Assembly (NCBI GenBank): GCA_047606825.1
Contig: JASGDY010000009.1
Span: 1 to 6,191 of the forward strand
Direction of reading: 5' to 3'
DNA length: 6,191 bases
Origin: Rhizosphaericola sp047606825
Lineage (GTDB): Bacteria; Bacteroidota; Bacteroidia; Chitinophagales; Chitinophagaceae
Part shown: positions 1 through 5,921 of the stretch, one piece after another
How the letters are laid out: the number at the start of each line of letters is the position of its first letter
Numbering within the stretch: the stretch's first letter is position 1
The notes under the pieces: generated by a model
Told to the model about the DNA's origin: nothing
Databases searched by the model: none
What the model saw: the letters and a program-made list of their open reading frames with translations, nothing else
Made by a program: the position numbers and the translations under genes

Positions 1-16
1 AAGTAAACAGCTTAAC

Positions 17-82
17 CGCTGGCGCACGCGTGTCGCGTGTGGTCTAATATGCTGAGGCACACGCGACACGCGTGCGCCAGCG
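17..82. repeat. Long perfect inverted repeat (25-bp arms, 16-nt loop)
   Basis: The arms 17-41 and 58-82 are exact reverse complements over 25 bp and are separated by a 16-nt loop (42-57). The arms are very GC-rich compared with the AT-rich loop and flanks. Each arm also carries a 7-bp unit twice in tandem (CGCGTGT at 27-33 and 34-40; ACACGCG at 59-65 and 66-72) and the 8-bp palindrome CACGCGTG (25-32 and 67-74), so slipped or smaller folds are also possible. No T-run follows the stem on either strand, which argues against a standard intrinsic terminator. It could be an intergenic REP-like palindromic repeat or the 3' hairpin of a gene to the left. The repeat itself is certain; its role is not known. 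Confidence 0.9.
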
Positions 83-95
83 ACAGAGGTTTCCA

Positions 96-123
96 TTTCG
101 GTCGGTGAAGACACCGACCGAAA
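96..123. repeat. Perfect hairpin upstream of oxyR (12-bp stem, AAGA loop)
   Basis: Positions 96-107 (TTTCGGTCGGTG) and 112-123 are perfect reverse complements around the 4-nt loop AAGA. The stem ends 42 nt before the oxyR start codon and 13 nt separate it from the larger palindrome on its left. There is no T-run on either side, so a classical rho-independent terminator is not supported. If a promoter lies further left, this would be a stable 5' UTR hairpin of oxyR. It could instead be the end of an upstream gene's transcript. Confidence 0.8.
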
Positions 124-165
124 GATAAAGCCAAAAATTCTCCATTCTCAATTTTCCATTCAAAT

Positions 166-1107
166 ATGACTTTCACCCAGCTCGAATACATCGTCGCCGT
201 CAATACTTACCGGCATTTTGCGACCGCCGCAGAGAACTGCTTTGTCACGCAGCCCACGCTCAGTATGCAGATTCAGAAACTGGAAGAAGAATTGGGCATT
301 AAGATATTTGACCGCAGCAAACAGCCCGTCGTGCCGACGGAAGCAGGCGCAGACATCATCCAACAAGCCAAAGTCATTTTGCAGCAACGCAACGACCTAT
401 TAGATGTCATCGCGTCCAAAAAAGGAATCGTCAACGGCGAACTGCGACTTGGCATCATTCCCACTTTGGCACCTTACCTGATACCGATGTTTGTCCCGAC
501 TTTTACACAGAAATTTCCTATGGTCCGGATACAGATTACGGAACTCACGACCGAAAGTCTATTGATACAACTGAAAGAGGGAAAAATCGACGCGGGCATC
601 GTCGTAACGCCATTGCATGAAAATGGTATCAAGGAAGAAGTGCTTTTCTACGAGCAGATGCTGGCATACGTTTCCGAGAAAAGCGAACTGTACAAAAAAG
701 ACTTTATCCTGTCCAGGGATATCAACCCCAACAAACTATGGCTTCTGGAAGAAGGGCATTGCTTCCGTTCGCAAATCATCAACCTGTGTGAACTCCGAAA
801 GAAAAGCAGGGACAGCGGCAACTTGTTTGAATACGAAGCTGGCAGCCTCGAAACCCTGCGCCGCATGGTCGATATCGGCGACGGCATCACCATCCTGCCC
901 GAACTGGCAACATATGACCTCAACAAAAACCAGAAAAGCCGCCTTCGCCGCTTCCTGGAACCCGCACCGGTACGCGAAGTCAGCATCGTGACACACCGCG
1001 ACTTTGTCAAGAAAAAACTGGTTTCCGCGTTGAAAAAAGTATTATTGGACACCCTCCCAGAAAGCTTGAAAAAGAATGAAAACCATCCTGTGGTGCCGGT
1101 TGGTTGA
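166..1107 (+). CDS. oxyR: OxyR-type hydrogen peroxide-sensing LysR regulator
   Basis: This is a 313-aa LysR-family regulator of full family length. Residues 1-60 form the N-terminal winged helix-turn-helix (FATAAENCFVTQPTLSMQIQKLEEELG), followed by a linker helix and a two-lobed effector domain from about residue 90. The OxyR signature is clear: GHCFRSQ followed by a second cysteine gives C199 and C208, the same numbers as the redox pair of E. coli OxyR, with H198 beside C199. T100 in the LGIIPTLAPYLIP segment matches the threonine of the peroxide pocket. By family knowledge, H2O2 oxidises C199, a disulfide forms with C208, and the tetramer switches its contacts with DNA and RNA polymerase. 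The ATG at 166 gives the usual LysR N-terminus (MTFTQLEYIVAV); no Shine-Dalgarno is visible, as is normal in Bacteroidota. No catalase, peroxiredoxin or Dps gene is adjacent in the window, so its targets are elsewhere or outside. The next gene begins 132 nt downstream. Confidence 0.95.
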   Translation: MTFTQLEYIVAVNTYRHFATAAENCFVTQPTLSMQIQKLEEELGIKIFDRSKQPVVPTEAGADIIQQAKVILQQRNDLLDVIASKKGIVNGELRLGIIPTLAPYLIPMFVPTFTQKFPMVRIQITELTTESLLIQLKEGKIDAGIVVTPLHENGIKEEVLFYEQMLAYVSEKSELYKKDFILSRDINPNKLWLLEEGHCFRSQIINLCELRKKSRDSGNLFEYEAGSLETLRRMVDIGDGITILPELATYDLNKNQKSRLRRFLEPAPVREVSIVTHRDFVKKKLVSALKKVLLDTLPESLKKNENHPVVPVG

Positions 1108-1148
1108 GAGGGTTGGTGTTATCCTCAGTCAATGACATAGGGTGCATT

Positions 1149-1156
1149 TACCTTTG
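1149..1156 (+). promoter_or_regulatory. Candidate Bacteroidota -7 element before the flippase gene
   Basis: TACCTTTG fits the Bacteroidota -7 consensus TAnnTTTG and lies in the 132-nt gap after oxyR, which would give a leader of roughly 80 nt to the flippase ATG. A second match, TACGTTTG at 1209-1216, would give a leader of about 20 nt. Neither has a convincing TTTG/TTG -33 box at the usual 19-21 bp spacing, so both are tentative. Confidence 0.3.
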
Positions 1157-1239
1157 TTCACCTACGGTGGCTGCTCCGCGGTCGACGACAATAGTTCAAA
1201 TTTTCGTGTACGTTTGTACCTTTAACTATTAAAGTCAAT

Positions 1240-2727
1240 ATGGGCATCGTCAGGAAGCAAAGCTTCATCTCCTCCATCTTCATGTACGGAGGCGTCGTCA
1301 TCGGCGCACTCAACGTGATGGTACTGTTTCCTAAGTTTTTCACGTTGGAAGCGTTTGGTCTGTACAACGTATTGCTGGAGTGTTCGGTATTCTTTGCGAC
1401 CATCATTACGTTGGGAAGCCTGACGTCTTTTGTCAAATTCTACCCGGTCTATGCTTCACATCTAAAGCCCAAGGAAAACGACCTGCCCTTTTGGACAGTG
1501 TTGGTCATTACGGTGAGTGCCGGACTGTTTGTCCTGTTCTGTTTTCTGTTTCCCGAGCTGATTGAGCAAAAATTTGGGAAAAACTCCAAGCTGTTCGTTG
1601 ACAATTTTTATTTGCTCCTGCCCCTGACGCTGTCGTTCACGGCGATTCTCGTCATGGAAGCATTCTGCTGGATGATCCGCAAAACGATTGTTTCCAACTT
1701 TGTGAAGGAAGTCCCGTTCCGGCTGGCGGTACTTCTGCTCATCGTACTTTATGCCCTGCATTGGATTGATTGGCATCAGTTCTTCCTGTTTTTTTCGTTG
1801 ATATACATCCCCGGCGGCGTCATTTTGCTTGCGACTATCATAAAAGATGGCTCCGTCAAAATAGTCCCGACAAAAAGCAAAGTCACAAAAAGACTGTACA
1901 AAAAAATACTCACGTTCACGTCGTTCCATTTTTCCGGGCTGGTCATCAGCATCCTTCCGAAATCGTTTGACGCAATGATGCTGGCCAGTACCAACGGGCT
2001 GGAGTCGACAGGTGTCTATTCCATGAGCCTGTACTTTTTGGCATTGATGGAGATACCGCAGCGTAGCATGATGGGCATCGCGTCGGCGTTGATATCGGAA
2101 GCTTGGAAGAACAAGAACAAAGCCAAGATAAAAGAGATGTACCACAAGACATCACTCAATCTGTTCATCGTCGGGATTCTGATATTTGGCGTCCTCTATC
2201 CCAATATGGACAACCTTGTGAGGTTTGAAGGGGACGACTACGCGTTGATCAAACAATTGTTCCTTGTAGGTAGCATCGGCAAACTGGTGGACATGGGCAT
2301 GGGCATGAACCAGCAGATATTGGGTTATTCCAAATATTGGCGTATTGATTTTTTCACGAGTGCCATTTTCGTCGTGTTGACCGTTGCCGTCAACTACTGG
2401 AGCATACACCAGTGGGGGACAATCGGTGCTGCGATTGGCAATACCATCTGCCTGACAGGATTCAACCTGTTACGTTTCTTCTATAACTGGAAGCTTTTTA
2501 GGCTACAGCCTTTCACCAAAAACACGGTATATGCCGCGTTGATCGGCATAGCTGCCTTGTTGCCCACGTTGTGGCTTCCCTATATCGGCAATATGTATGT
2601 CGATGCGGCGGTACGTGTGGTCGTGTTTGGTGGGCTGTTTGGGTTGGGTATTTTGTATTTTAAGATATCGTCGGATTTTTCGGATATGCATCGTATGTTT
2701 GTTGAAAGACTGAAAACAAAAAAATAA
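1240..2727 (+). CDS. MOP-superfamily polysaccharide/oligosaccharide flippase (PST/Wzx-like)
   Basis: This is a 495-aa integral inner-membrane protein. I count about 14 hydrophobic segments, near residues 9-30, 42-65, 86-104, 120-140, 158-174, 180-201, 222-242, 255-272, 305-321, 335-352, 369-389, 393-413, 429-446 and 454-474, with basic loops such as 204-222 and 289-302 and a basic C-terminus. The N-terminal pattern (SSIFMYGGVVIGALNVMVLF, then PKFFTLEAFGLYNVL) is typical of the polysaccharide-synthesis/flippase family, whose members move lipid-linked glycans across the inner membrane for O-antigen, capsule or related polymers. The substrate cannot be told from sequence and no glycosyltransferases are adjacent, so this may be a stand-alone envelope glycan exporter. 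The ATG at 1240 precedes a short basic leader (MGIVRKQ) and then the first helix, which fits a real start. nupG follows after 48 nt with no terminator in the gap, so the two are probably co-transcribed. Related MOP subfamilies such as MurJ are possible but fit less well. Confidence 0.85.
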   Translation: MGIVRKQSFISSIFMYGGVVIGALNVMVLFPKFFTLEAFGLYNVLLECSVFFATIITLGSLTSFVKFYPVYASHLKPKENDLPFWTVLVITVSAGLFVLFCFLFPELIEQKFGKNSKLFVDNFYLLLPLTLSFTAILVMEAFCWMIRKTIVSNFVKEVPFRLAVLLLIVLYALHWIDWHQFFLFFSLIYIPGGVILLATIIKDGSVKIVPTKSKVTKRLYKKILTFTSFHFSGLVISILPKSFDAMMLASTNGLESTGVYSMSLYFLALMEIPQRSMMGIASALISEAWKNKNKAKIKEMYHKTSLNLFIVGILIFGVLYPNMDNLVRFEGDDYALIKQLFLVGSIGKLVDMGMGMNQQILGYSKYWRIDFFTSAIFVVLTVAVNYWSIHQWGTIGAAIGNTICLTGFNLLRFFYNWKLFRLQPFTKNTVYAALIGIAALLPTLWLPYIGNMYVDAAVRVVVFGGLFGLGILYFKISSDFSDMHRMFVERLKTKK

Positions 2728-2775
2728 ACGAAACAACAGGACTATTTTCCACCGATAAAACGCAGACATTTCACT

Positions 2776-4029
2776 ATGCACATCAAATACAGACTGATAC
2801 TCGCCAATTTCTTGGAGTTTTTTGTTTGGGGAACATGGCTTATTTCCATGGGCGGTTATATGGCCGTCACGCTCCATGCCACCGGAGGACAGATAGGTGC
2901 GGCTTACGGCACGATGGGGATAGCTTCCTTGTTTATGCCGACCATCATGGGTATCATTGCGGACAGATGGCTCAACGCCGAAAAATTATTGGGCATCTGC
3001 CATCTTGTCTGCGCTGCGCTGCTACTAGCGGCGAGCTATGCCAAGACGCCGAACGAACTGTACTGGTTCATACTGTTGAACTGCTTCTTTTATATGCCGA
3101 CGCTCGCGCTGAACAACTCCGTGGCTTATACTATCCTCCAGCAACGCGGTATGGACGTGGTGAAAGACTTCCCTCCGATAAGGGTATGGGGGACGGTCGG
3201 CTTCATTGTCGCGATGTGGGCAATAGACTTGTTTGGATGGACGGTCAGTCCCATGCAGTTCATCGCAGCGTCCATTGTCTCGGCGTTTATGGGACTGTAT
3301 TGTTTTACGTTGCCGCACTGCCCACCCGTCAGGGTTTCGGAGAAAAAGAACTGGGTGACAACCTTGGGATTAGAAGCTTTTGTCTTGTTCAAGAGAAGGA
3401 AAATGGCGGTTTTCTTCTTGTTTTCCTTGCTGCTCGGCGCGGCGTTGCAGATTACAAATGCATTCGGGGAGCCTTTTCTGCATGATTTCGACAAAATACC
3501 GGCATACAGCGGCTCGTTTGCCGTGAAGCACCCCAGCATATTGATCTCGCTTTCGCAGATGTCGGAAACCTTGTTTATACTGACGATTCCGTTTTTCCTG
3601 CGCAAGTTCGGCATCAAAAACGTGATGTTGATGAGTATGGTCGCCTGGGTGTTTCGCTTTGGGTTGTTTGGCATTGGCAATCCAGGGTCAGGGTTGGTGT
3701 TTTTGGTATTGTCTATGGTTGTCTATGGCATGGCATTTGACTTTTTCAACATTTCCGGTTCTCTTTTCGTGGAAGAGCAGACGGACAAAAGTATCAGGGC
3801 CAGCGCGCAAGGTCTGTTCATGTTGATGACCAACGGTATCGGCGCCTATATGGGCGGCATCGGAAGCGGGTTGGTGGTGGACTATTTTACGGATGCTTTG
3901 GGCATCAAGGACTGGCATTCCATCTGGCTGACGTTTGCGGCCTATGCACTGGTGATAGGGGTGGCATTTGCGTTCATGTTCCAGTACAAACACGGGTCGG
4001 AAAAAGAGGGGAAGGTCGTGCATCCGTAA
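2776..4029 (+). CDS. nupG: Nucleoside:H+ symporter, NupG family (MFS)
   Basis: This is a 417-aa major facilitator transporter, nearly the same length as E. coli NupG (418 aa as I recall). About 12 membrane segments are spread over the whole chain. From memory of the E. coli protein, matching stretches include FLEFFVWGTWL (12-22), MPTLALNN (107-114), DFPPIRVWGTVGFI (131-144), LGAALQITNAFG (220-231), SQMSETLFILTIPFFL (260-275), FDFFNISGSLFVE (321-333) and IRASAQGLFMLMTNG (340-354). Polar residues of the binding cavity appear kept: R136, T140, Q225, N228, Q261 and E264. The family imports purine and pyrimidine nucleosides with protons across the inner membrane. Specificity could be narrower, as in the xanthosine paralogue XapB. 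The start at ATG 2776 gives an N-terminus that aligns with E. coli (MHIKYRLILANFLEF). It lies 48 nt behind the flippase gene, with no obvious functional link. Confidence 0.95.
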   Translation: MHIKYRLILANFLEFFVWGTWLISMGGYMAVTLHATGGQIGAAYGTMGIASLFMPTIMGIIADRWLNAEKLLGICHLVCAALLLAASYAKTPNELYWFILLNCFFYMPTLALNNSVAYTILQQRGMDVVKDFPPIRVWGTVGFIVAMWAIDLFGWTVSPMQFIAASIVSAFMGLYCFTLPHCPPVRVSEKKNWVTTLGLEAFVLFKRRKMAVFFLFSLLLGAALQITNAFGEPFLHDFDKIPAYSGSFAVKHPSILISLSQMSETLFILTIPFFLRKFGIKNVMLMSMVAWVFRFGLFGIGNPGSGLVFLVLSMVVYGMAFDFFNISGSLFVEEQTDKSIRASAQGLFMLMTNGIGAYMGGIGSGLVVDYFTDALGIKDWHSIWLTFAAYALVIGVAFAFMFQYKHGSEKEGKVVHP

Positions 4030-4055
4030 AGAAGCCACATGCTGTATATTGCGTA

Positions 4056-4128
4056 AAAATGTGCAATGCCCTTAGAGAACGAAGGCATACGTGTCCCCAT
4101 TCTTCATGGCACATTTTCTCCCGTATGC
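4056..4128. repeat. Overlapping inverted repeats in the nupG-amiD gap
   Basis: Three stems can form here. Stem A pairs 4056-4068 with 4105-4117 (12 of 13 bp, one A/G mismatch at 4065/4108). Stem B pairs 4066-4073 with 4082-4088 (7 bp with a bulged C at 4071). Stem C pairs GCATACG (4085-4091) with CGTATGC (4122-4128). A and C interleave and B and C share bases 4085-4088, so they compete unless a pseudoknot forms. No T-run follows on the plus strand. The element could be the structured 3' end of the nupG transcript or a degenerate palindromic repeat. Confidence 0.6.
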
Positions 4129-4207
4129 AGTATAAAACATCAGCAGCCTATCGTTTTTTATCGTTGAGGTTGTTTAGACTACATACCTCTGAGTAAAACG
4201 ATTTGCA

Positions 4208-4215
4208 TATTTTTG
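4208..4215 (+). promoter_or_regulatory. Candidate -7 promoter element for amiD
   Basis: TATTTTTG is an exact match to the Bacteroidota consensus TAnnTTTG and lies 24 nt before the amiD ATG, giving a short leader of about 18-22 nt. No TTTG/TTG is seen at the expected -33 position (around 4184-4188), so the promoter would depend mainly on its -7 box. Just upstream, ATCGTTTT (4150-4157) and AAAACGAT (4195-4202) form an 8-bp inverted repeat flanking a smaller GAGGT/ACCTC pair. Confidence 0.4.
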
Positions 4216-4239
4216 AAGCCCTAAAACATCGGAAATAGA

Positions 4240-5067
4240 ATGAAGACAAGAACCTTGCTCCTATTAAGTATTGGATTAGCCGCACTTGGCTGTTCCAAAA
4301 AAATGTACACCGAGGAGAATACCGTTTACAAAGAAAAAGCGGCGACACTGGCAGATACGATTAAAAATCCACCTGTCATGCACGCCAGCGTTTCCGATTC
4401 GCTTTTCATGACCGACCATTGGCTGGGCACGAGCAACTTTAACCTACGCAAACCCAACATCGTTGTTATCCATCATACGGCACAGAACAGTTGCGAACAG
4501 ACGTTCAACACTTTCCGGACAGAATCCAAACAAGTAAGTGCACACTATGTCATCTGCCGTGACGGTGTCATACAGCACATGCTCAACGATTACCTGCGCG
4601 CATGGCACGCCGGCATTGGAAGTTGGGGCAATATCTCGGACATCAACTCCTCTTCCATCGGAATCGAACTGGACAACAATGGCAACGAACCTTTCTCTGA
4701 CCAGCAAATCAACAGCCTGCTCAAACTATTGTCCTATCTCAAGAAAACCTACAATATCCCCAACGGCAATTTCATCGGACACGCGGATGTCGCACCCGGC
4801 AGGAAAGTCGACCCAAGTGCCTATTTCCCTTGGCAGAAACTGGCCTATGAAGGTTTTGGCTATTGGTGGAGCGACACGACAGGCGTAACCGTTCCGGACA
4901 ATTTCAATGCGCTGGAAGCCTTGCGTATCATCGGCTACAATGTGAAAGATTCGGCAAAAGCCGTTGCCGCCTTCAAACTACATTTTGAACACAAAGGCGT
5001 TCCTGAAACTTTCCTTACGCCCAACGACAAAAAGATTATCTACACGCTGTACAGGAAGTATCTGTAA
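4240..5067 (+). CDS. amiD: AmiD-like zinc N-acetylmuramoyl-L-alanine amidase, lipoprotein
   Basis: This 275-aa protein has three parts. Residues 1-18 are a lipoprotein signal (basic MKTR, hydrophobic core, lipobox LAALGC with acylated C18). Residues about 70-200 are an Amidase_2/AmpD-type catalytic domain. Residues about 222-275 resemble the C-terminal peptidoglycan-binding-like domain of E. coli AmiD (ALRIIGYNVKD, then AVAAFKLHF). Predicted zinc ligands are H78 in VVIHHT, H181 and D191 in GHADVAPGRKVDP. The H-to-D spacing of 10 and K189 match AmpD, and E143 in SIGIELDNNG matches the catalytic glutamate. Family members cut the bond between N-acetylmuramic acid and L-alanine in murein or anhydro-muropeptides. 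C18 is followed by SKKM rather than the acidic K-D/E signal that sends Bacteroidota lipoproteins to the surface, so I infer a periplasm-facing anchor. The start gives a complete signal peptide, and no Shine-Dalgarno is visible. Confidence 0.9.
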   Translation: MKTRTLLLLSIGLAALGCSKKMYTEENTVYKEKAATLADTIKNPPVMHASVSDSLFMTDHWLGTSNFNLRKPNIVVIHHTAQNSCEQTFNTFRTESKQVSAHYVICRDGVIQHMLNDYLRAWHAGIGSWGNISDINSSSIGIELDNNGNEPFSDQQINSLLKLLSYLKKTYNIPNGNFIGHADVAPGRKVDPSAYFPWQKLAYEGFGYWWSDTTGVTVPDNFNALEALRIIGYNVKDSAKAVAAFKLHFEHKGVPETFLTPNDKKIIYTLYRKYL

Positions 5068-5097
5068 TTCAATGAAGAATGAATAATGTGTTGGTGC

Positions 5098-5145
5098 GTA
5101 GCATCTTAATCAAATTCAATATAAATGTCTACCTTTTGTTTTTTT
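5098..5145 (+). terminator. Candidate amiD terminator (weak)
   Basis: GTAGCAT (5098-5104) can pair with ATG-T-CTAC (5125-5132, one bulged T), and the stem is followed by a T-rich tract at 5134-5145 (TTTTG then seven T). The position 31 nt after the amiD stop fits, but the stem is short and the 20-nt loop is long, so it would be weak. Confidence 0.3.
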
Positions 5146-5199
5146 ATAAGACCGCACTTACAGGGCGGGCTTCGATTAATTGTTTTAAACATTACTACC

Positions 5200-5226
5200 G
5201 AAAACACATCCCTCCGGGACTTTTTC
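5200..5226. terminator. Candidate bidirectional terminator between convergent genes (weak)
   Basis: TCCC (5209-5212) and GGGA (5216-5219) form a small 3-nt-loop hairpin flanked by an A-run on the left (5201-5204) and a T-run on the right (5221-5225). GAAAA/TTTTC can extend the pairing. This A-stem-T layout is what a bidirectional terminator would show. It sits between amiD (plus) and the antiporter remnant (minus), which converge here. The 4-bp core makes the call uncertain. The rest of 5068-5257 shows no gene that I can support. Confidence 0.3.
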
Positions 5227-5257
5227 CAGCTTTTGATTCGCAGCATTGACCAATCAA

Positions 5258-5465
5258 TTATTTCTCCATCTTCGCCTCTTCAATGTCCAGTTCCATCTCG
5301 GTTTTGCGGACTGCCTCGTCGGAAAAACTATTTTCTTTCCGCATCTTATACAAAAGCCCGCGTTGGTGTTCAAATATCTCCAGCATAATCTTCCGATAGT
5401 TTTCCAGACCAGACTGTACAAAAGTTTTGCATTCTACCGTGTCCGCACGCAGTTCATAAAATTTC
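5258..5465 (-). pseudogene. 3' remnant of a probable Na+/H+ (CPA1-type) antiporter gene cut by the IS
   Basis: Reading leftward from the IS border there are 68 codons (from KFYELRAD to a TAA at 5258-5260). The end has the pattern FSDEAVRKTEMELDIEEAKMEK. This soluble, charged helical tail (LENYRKIMLEIFEHQRGLLYKMRKEN, then FSDE, then ELDIEEA) resembles, from memory, the cytoplasmic C-terminus of Bacteroidota sodium/proton antiporters of the CPA1 family. Those proteins are much longer and carry their membrane domain upstream. Here the frame runs into IS1 sequence at about 5466. The open frame continues 24 codons inside the IS to an ATG at 5536, but those codons are IS-derived. The membrane part should lie right of the window if the IS simply inserted, and the product would then lack its native last ~68 residues. 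The family call rests on the tail alone and is moderate; the truncation at the IS border is better supported. Confidence 0.6.
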
Positions 5466-5469
5466 GGTA

Positions 5470-5500
5470 TTGTTAAGTAAATATACTTTTTGTATATTTG
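5470..5500 (+). promoter_or_regulatory. Transposase promoter in the IS left end
   Basis: TTG at 5470-5472 and TATATTTG at 5493-5500 are separated by 20 bp and match the Bacteroidota -33 (TTG) and -7 (TAnnTTTG) boxes. The expected transcription start falls around 5503-5508, on or next to the transposase ATG at 5505. The mRNA would therefore have little or no leader. The -33 box overlaps the terminal repeat, where the transposase itself would bind. Confidence 0.55.
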
Positions 5501-5504
5501 CATC

Positions 5505-5921
5505 ATGAAATGTGTGAAATGTAATTCAGAAAACAAGGTAAAACGCGGTTTTGTAAAGGGTAAGCAACGTTTTACGTGTAAGGATTGCGGTTATAATTAT
5601 ACGGTAGAACAAAAAACAACAGCGAAGTCCAACAGCACCAAGCGGCAAGCATTACAAATGTATCTGGAAGGGTTAGGCTTCCGCTCGATAGGCCGCATCT
5701 TAAACGTAAGCCATGTATCGGTCTATAATTGGATAAAATCATTTGGCAGCAAAGTAGAAGATATAAAGAGTGGTTCTGAGGTAGACATAGTTGAAATAGA
5801 CGAGATGCACAGTTATGTCGGGGACAAAAAAACTACTGTTGGATATGGATTGCTGTTGATAGGCTTGGGAAAAGGTTCATCAATTTCGTTGTTGGTGACA
5901 GGTCATCAACAACAGGAATAG
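5505..5921 (+). CDS. Frame-0 product of the IS1 transposase (truncated, 138 aa)
   Basis: If ribosomes do not shift at the A-run, translation continues for 29 further codons in an out-of-frame tail (TTVGYGLLLIGLGKGSS through GHQQQE) and ends at the TAG 5919-5921. The product keeps the zinc finger, the helix-turn-helix and only the first catalytic Asp (D99). It could bind the IS ends but not catalyse. In classical IS1 the unshifted protein InsA acts as such a repressor, but there the shift lies before the DDE domain, so the comparison is only suggestive. Confidence 0.6.
   Translation: MKCVKCNSENKVKRGFVKGKQRFTCKDCGYNYTVEQKTTAKSNSTKRQALQMYLEGLGFRSIGRILNVSHVSVYNWIKSFGSKVEDIKSGSEVDIVEIDEMHSYVGDKKTTVGYGLLLIGLGKGSSISLLVTGHQQQE

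Noticed and set aside
138..163. Repetitive CCATT/TTCTC pyrimidine-rich tract before oxyR, loosely like the complement of 5068-5086 after amiD
   Set aside because: The similarity is short and low-complexity. It is common intergenic filler and not enough to call a repeat family.
1462..2145. 227-codon minus-strand open frame opposite the flippase gene
   Set aside because: It is rich in Q, H and R and has no family-like motifs. It is the complement of a well-supported membrane protein gene.
2826..3485. 219-codon plus-strand frame within nupG
   Set aside because: It overlaps nupG in another frame, and nupG shows strong family-wide conservation over the same DNA.
3126..3680. 184-codon minus-strand frame opposite nupG
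   Set aside because: It is an antisense shadow of a conserved gene, with no recognisable domain or start context.
5125..5476. Short plus-strand frames (87 and 76 codons) between amiD and the IS
   Set aside because: They run antisense to the antiporter remnant, and one reaches into the IS end. Their low-complexity sequences resemble no known protein.
5467..5536. N-terminal 24 codons of the minus-strand frame that continues into the antiporter tail
   Set aside because: These codons lie in the IS end and transposase start region, so they are a chance continuation of the frame and not native antiporter sequence.
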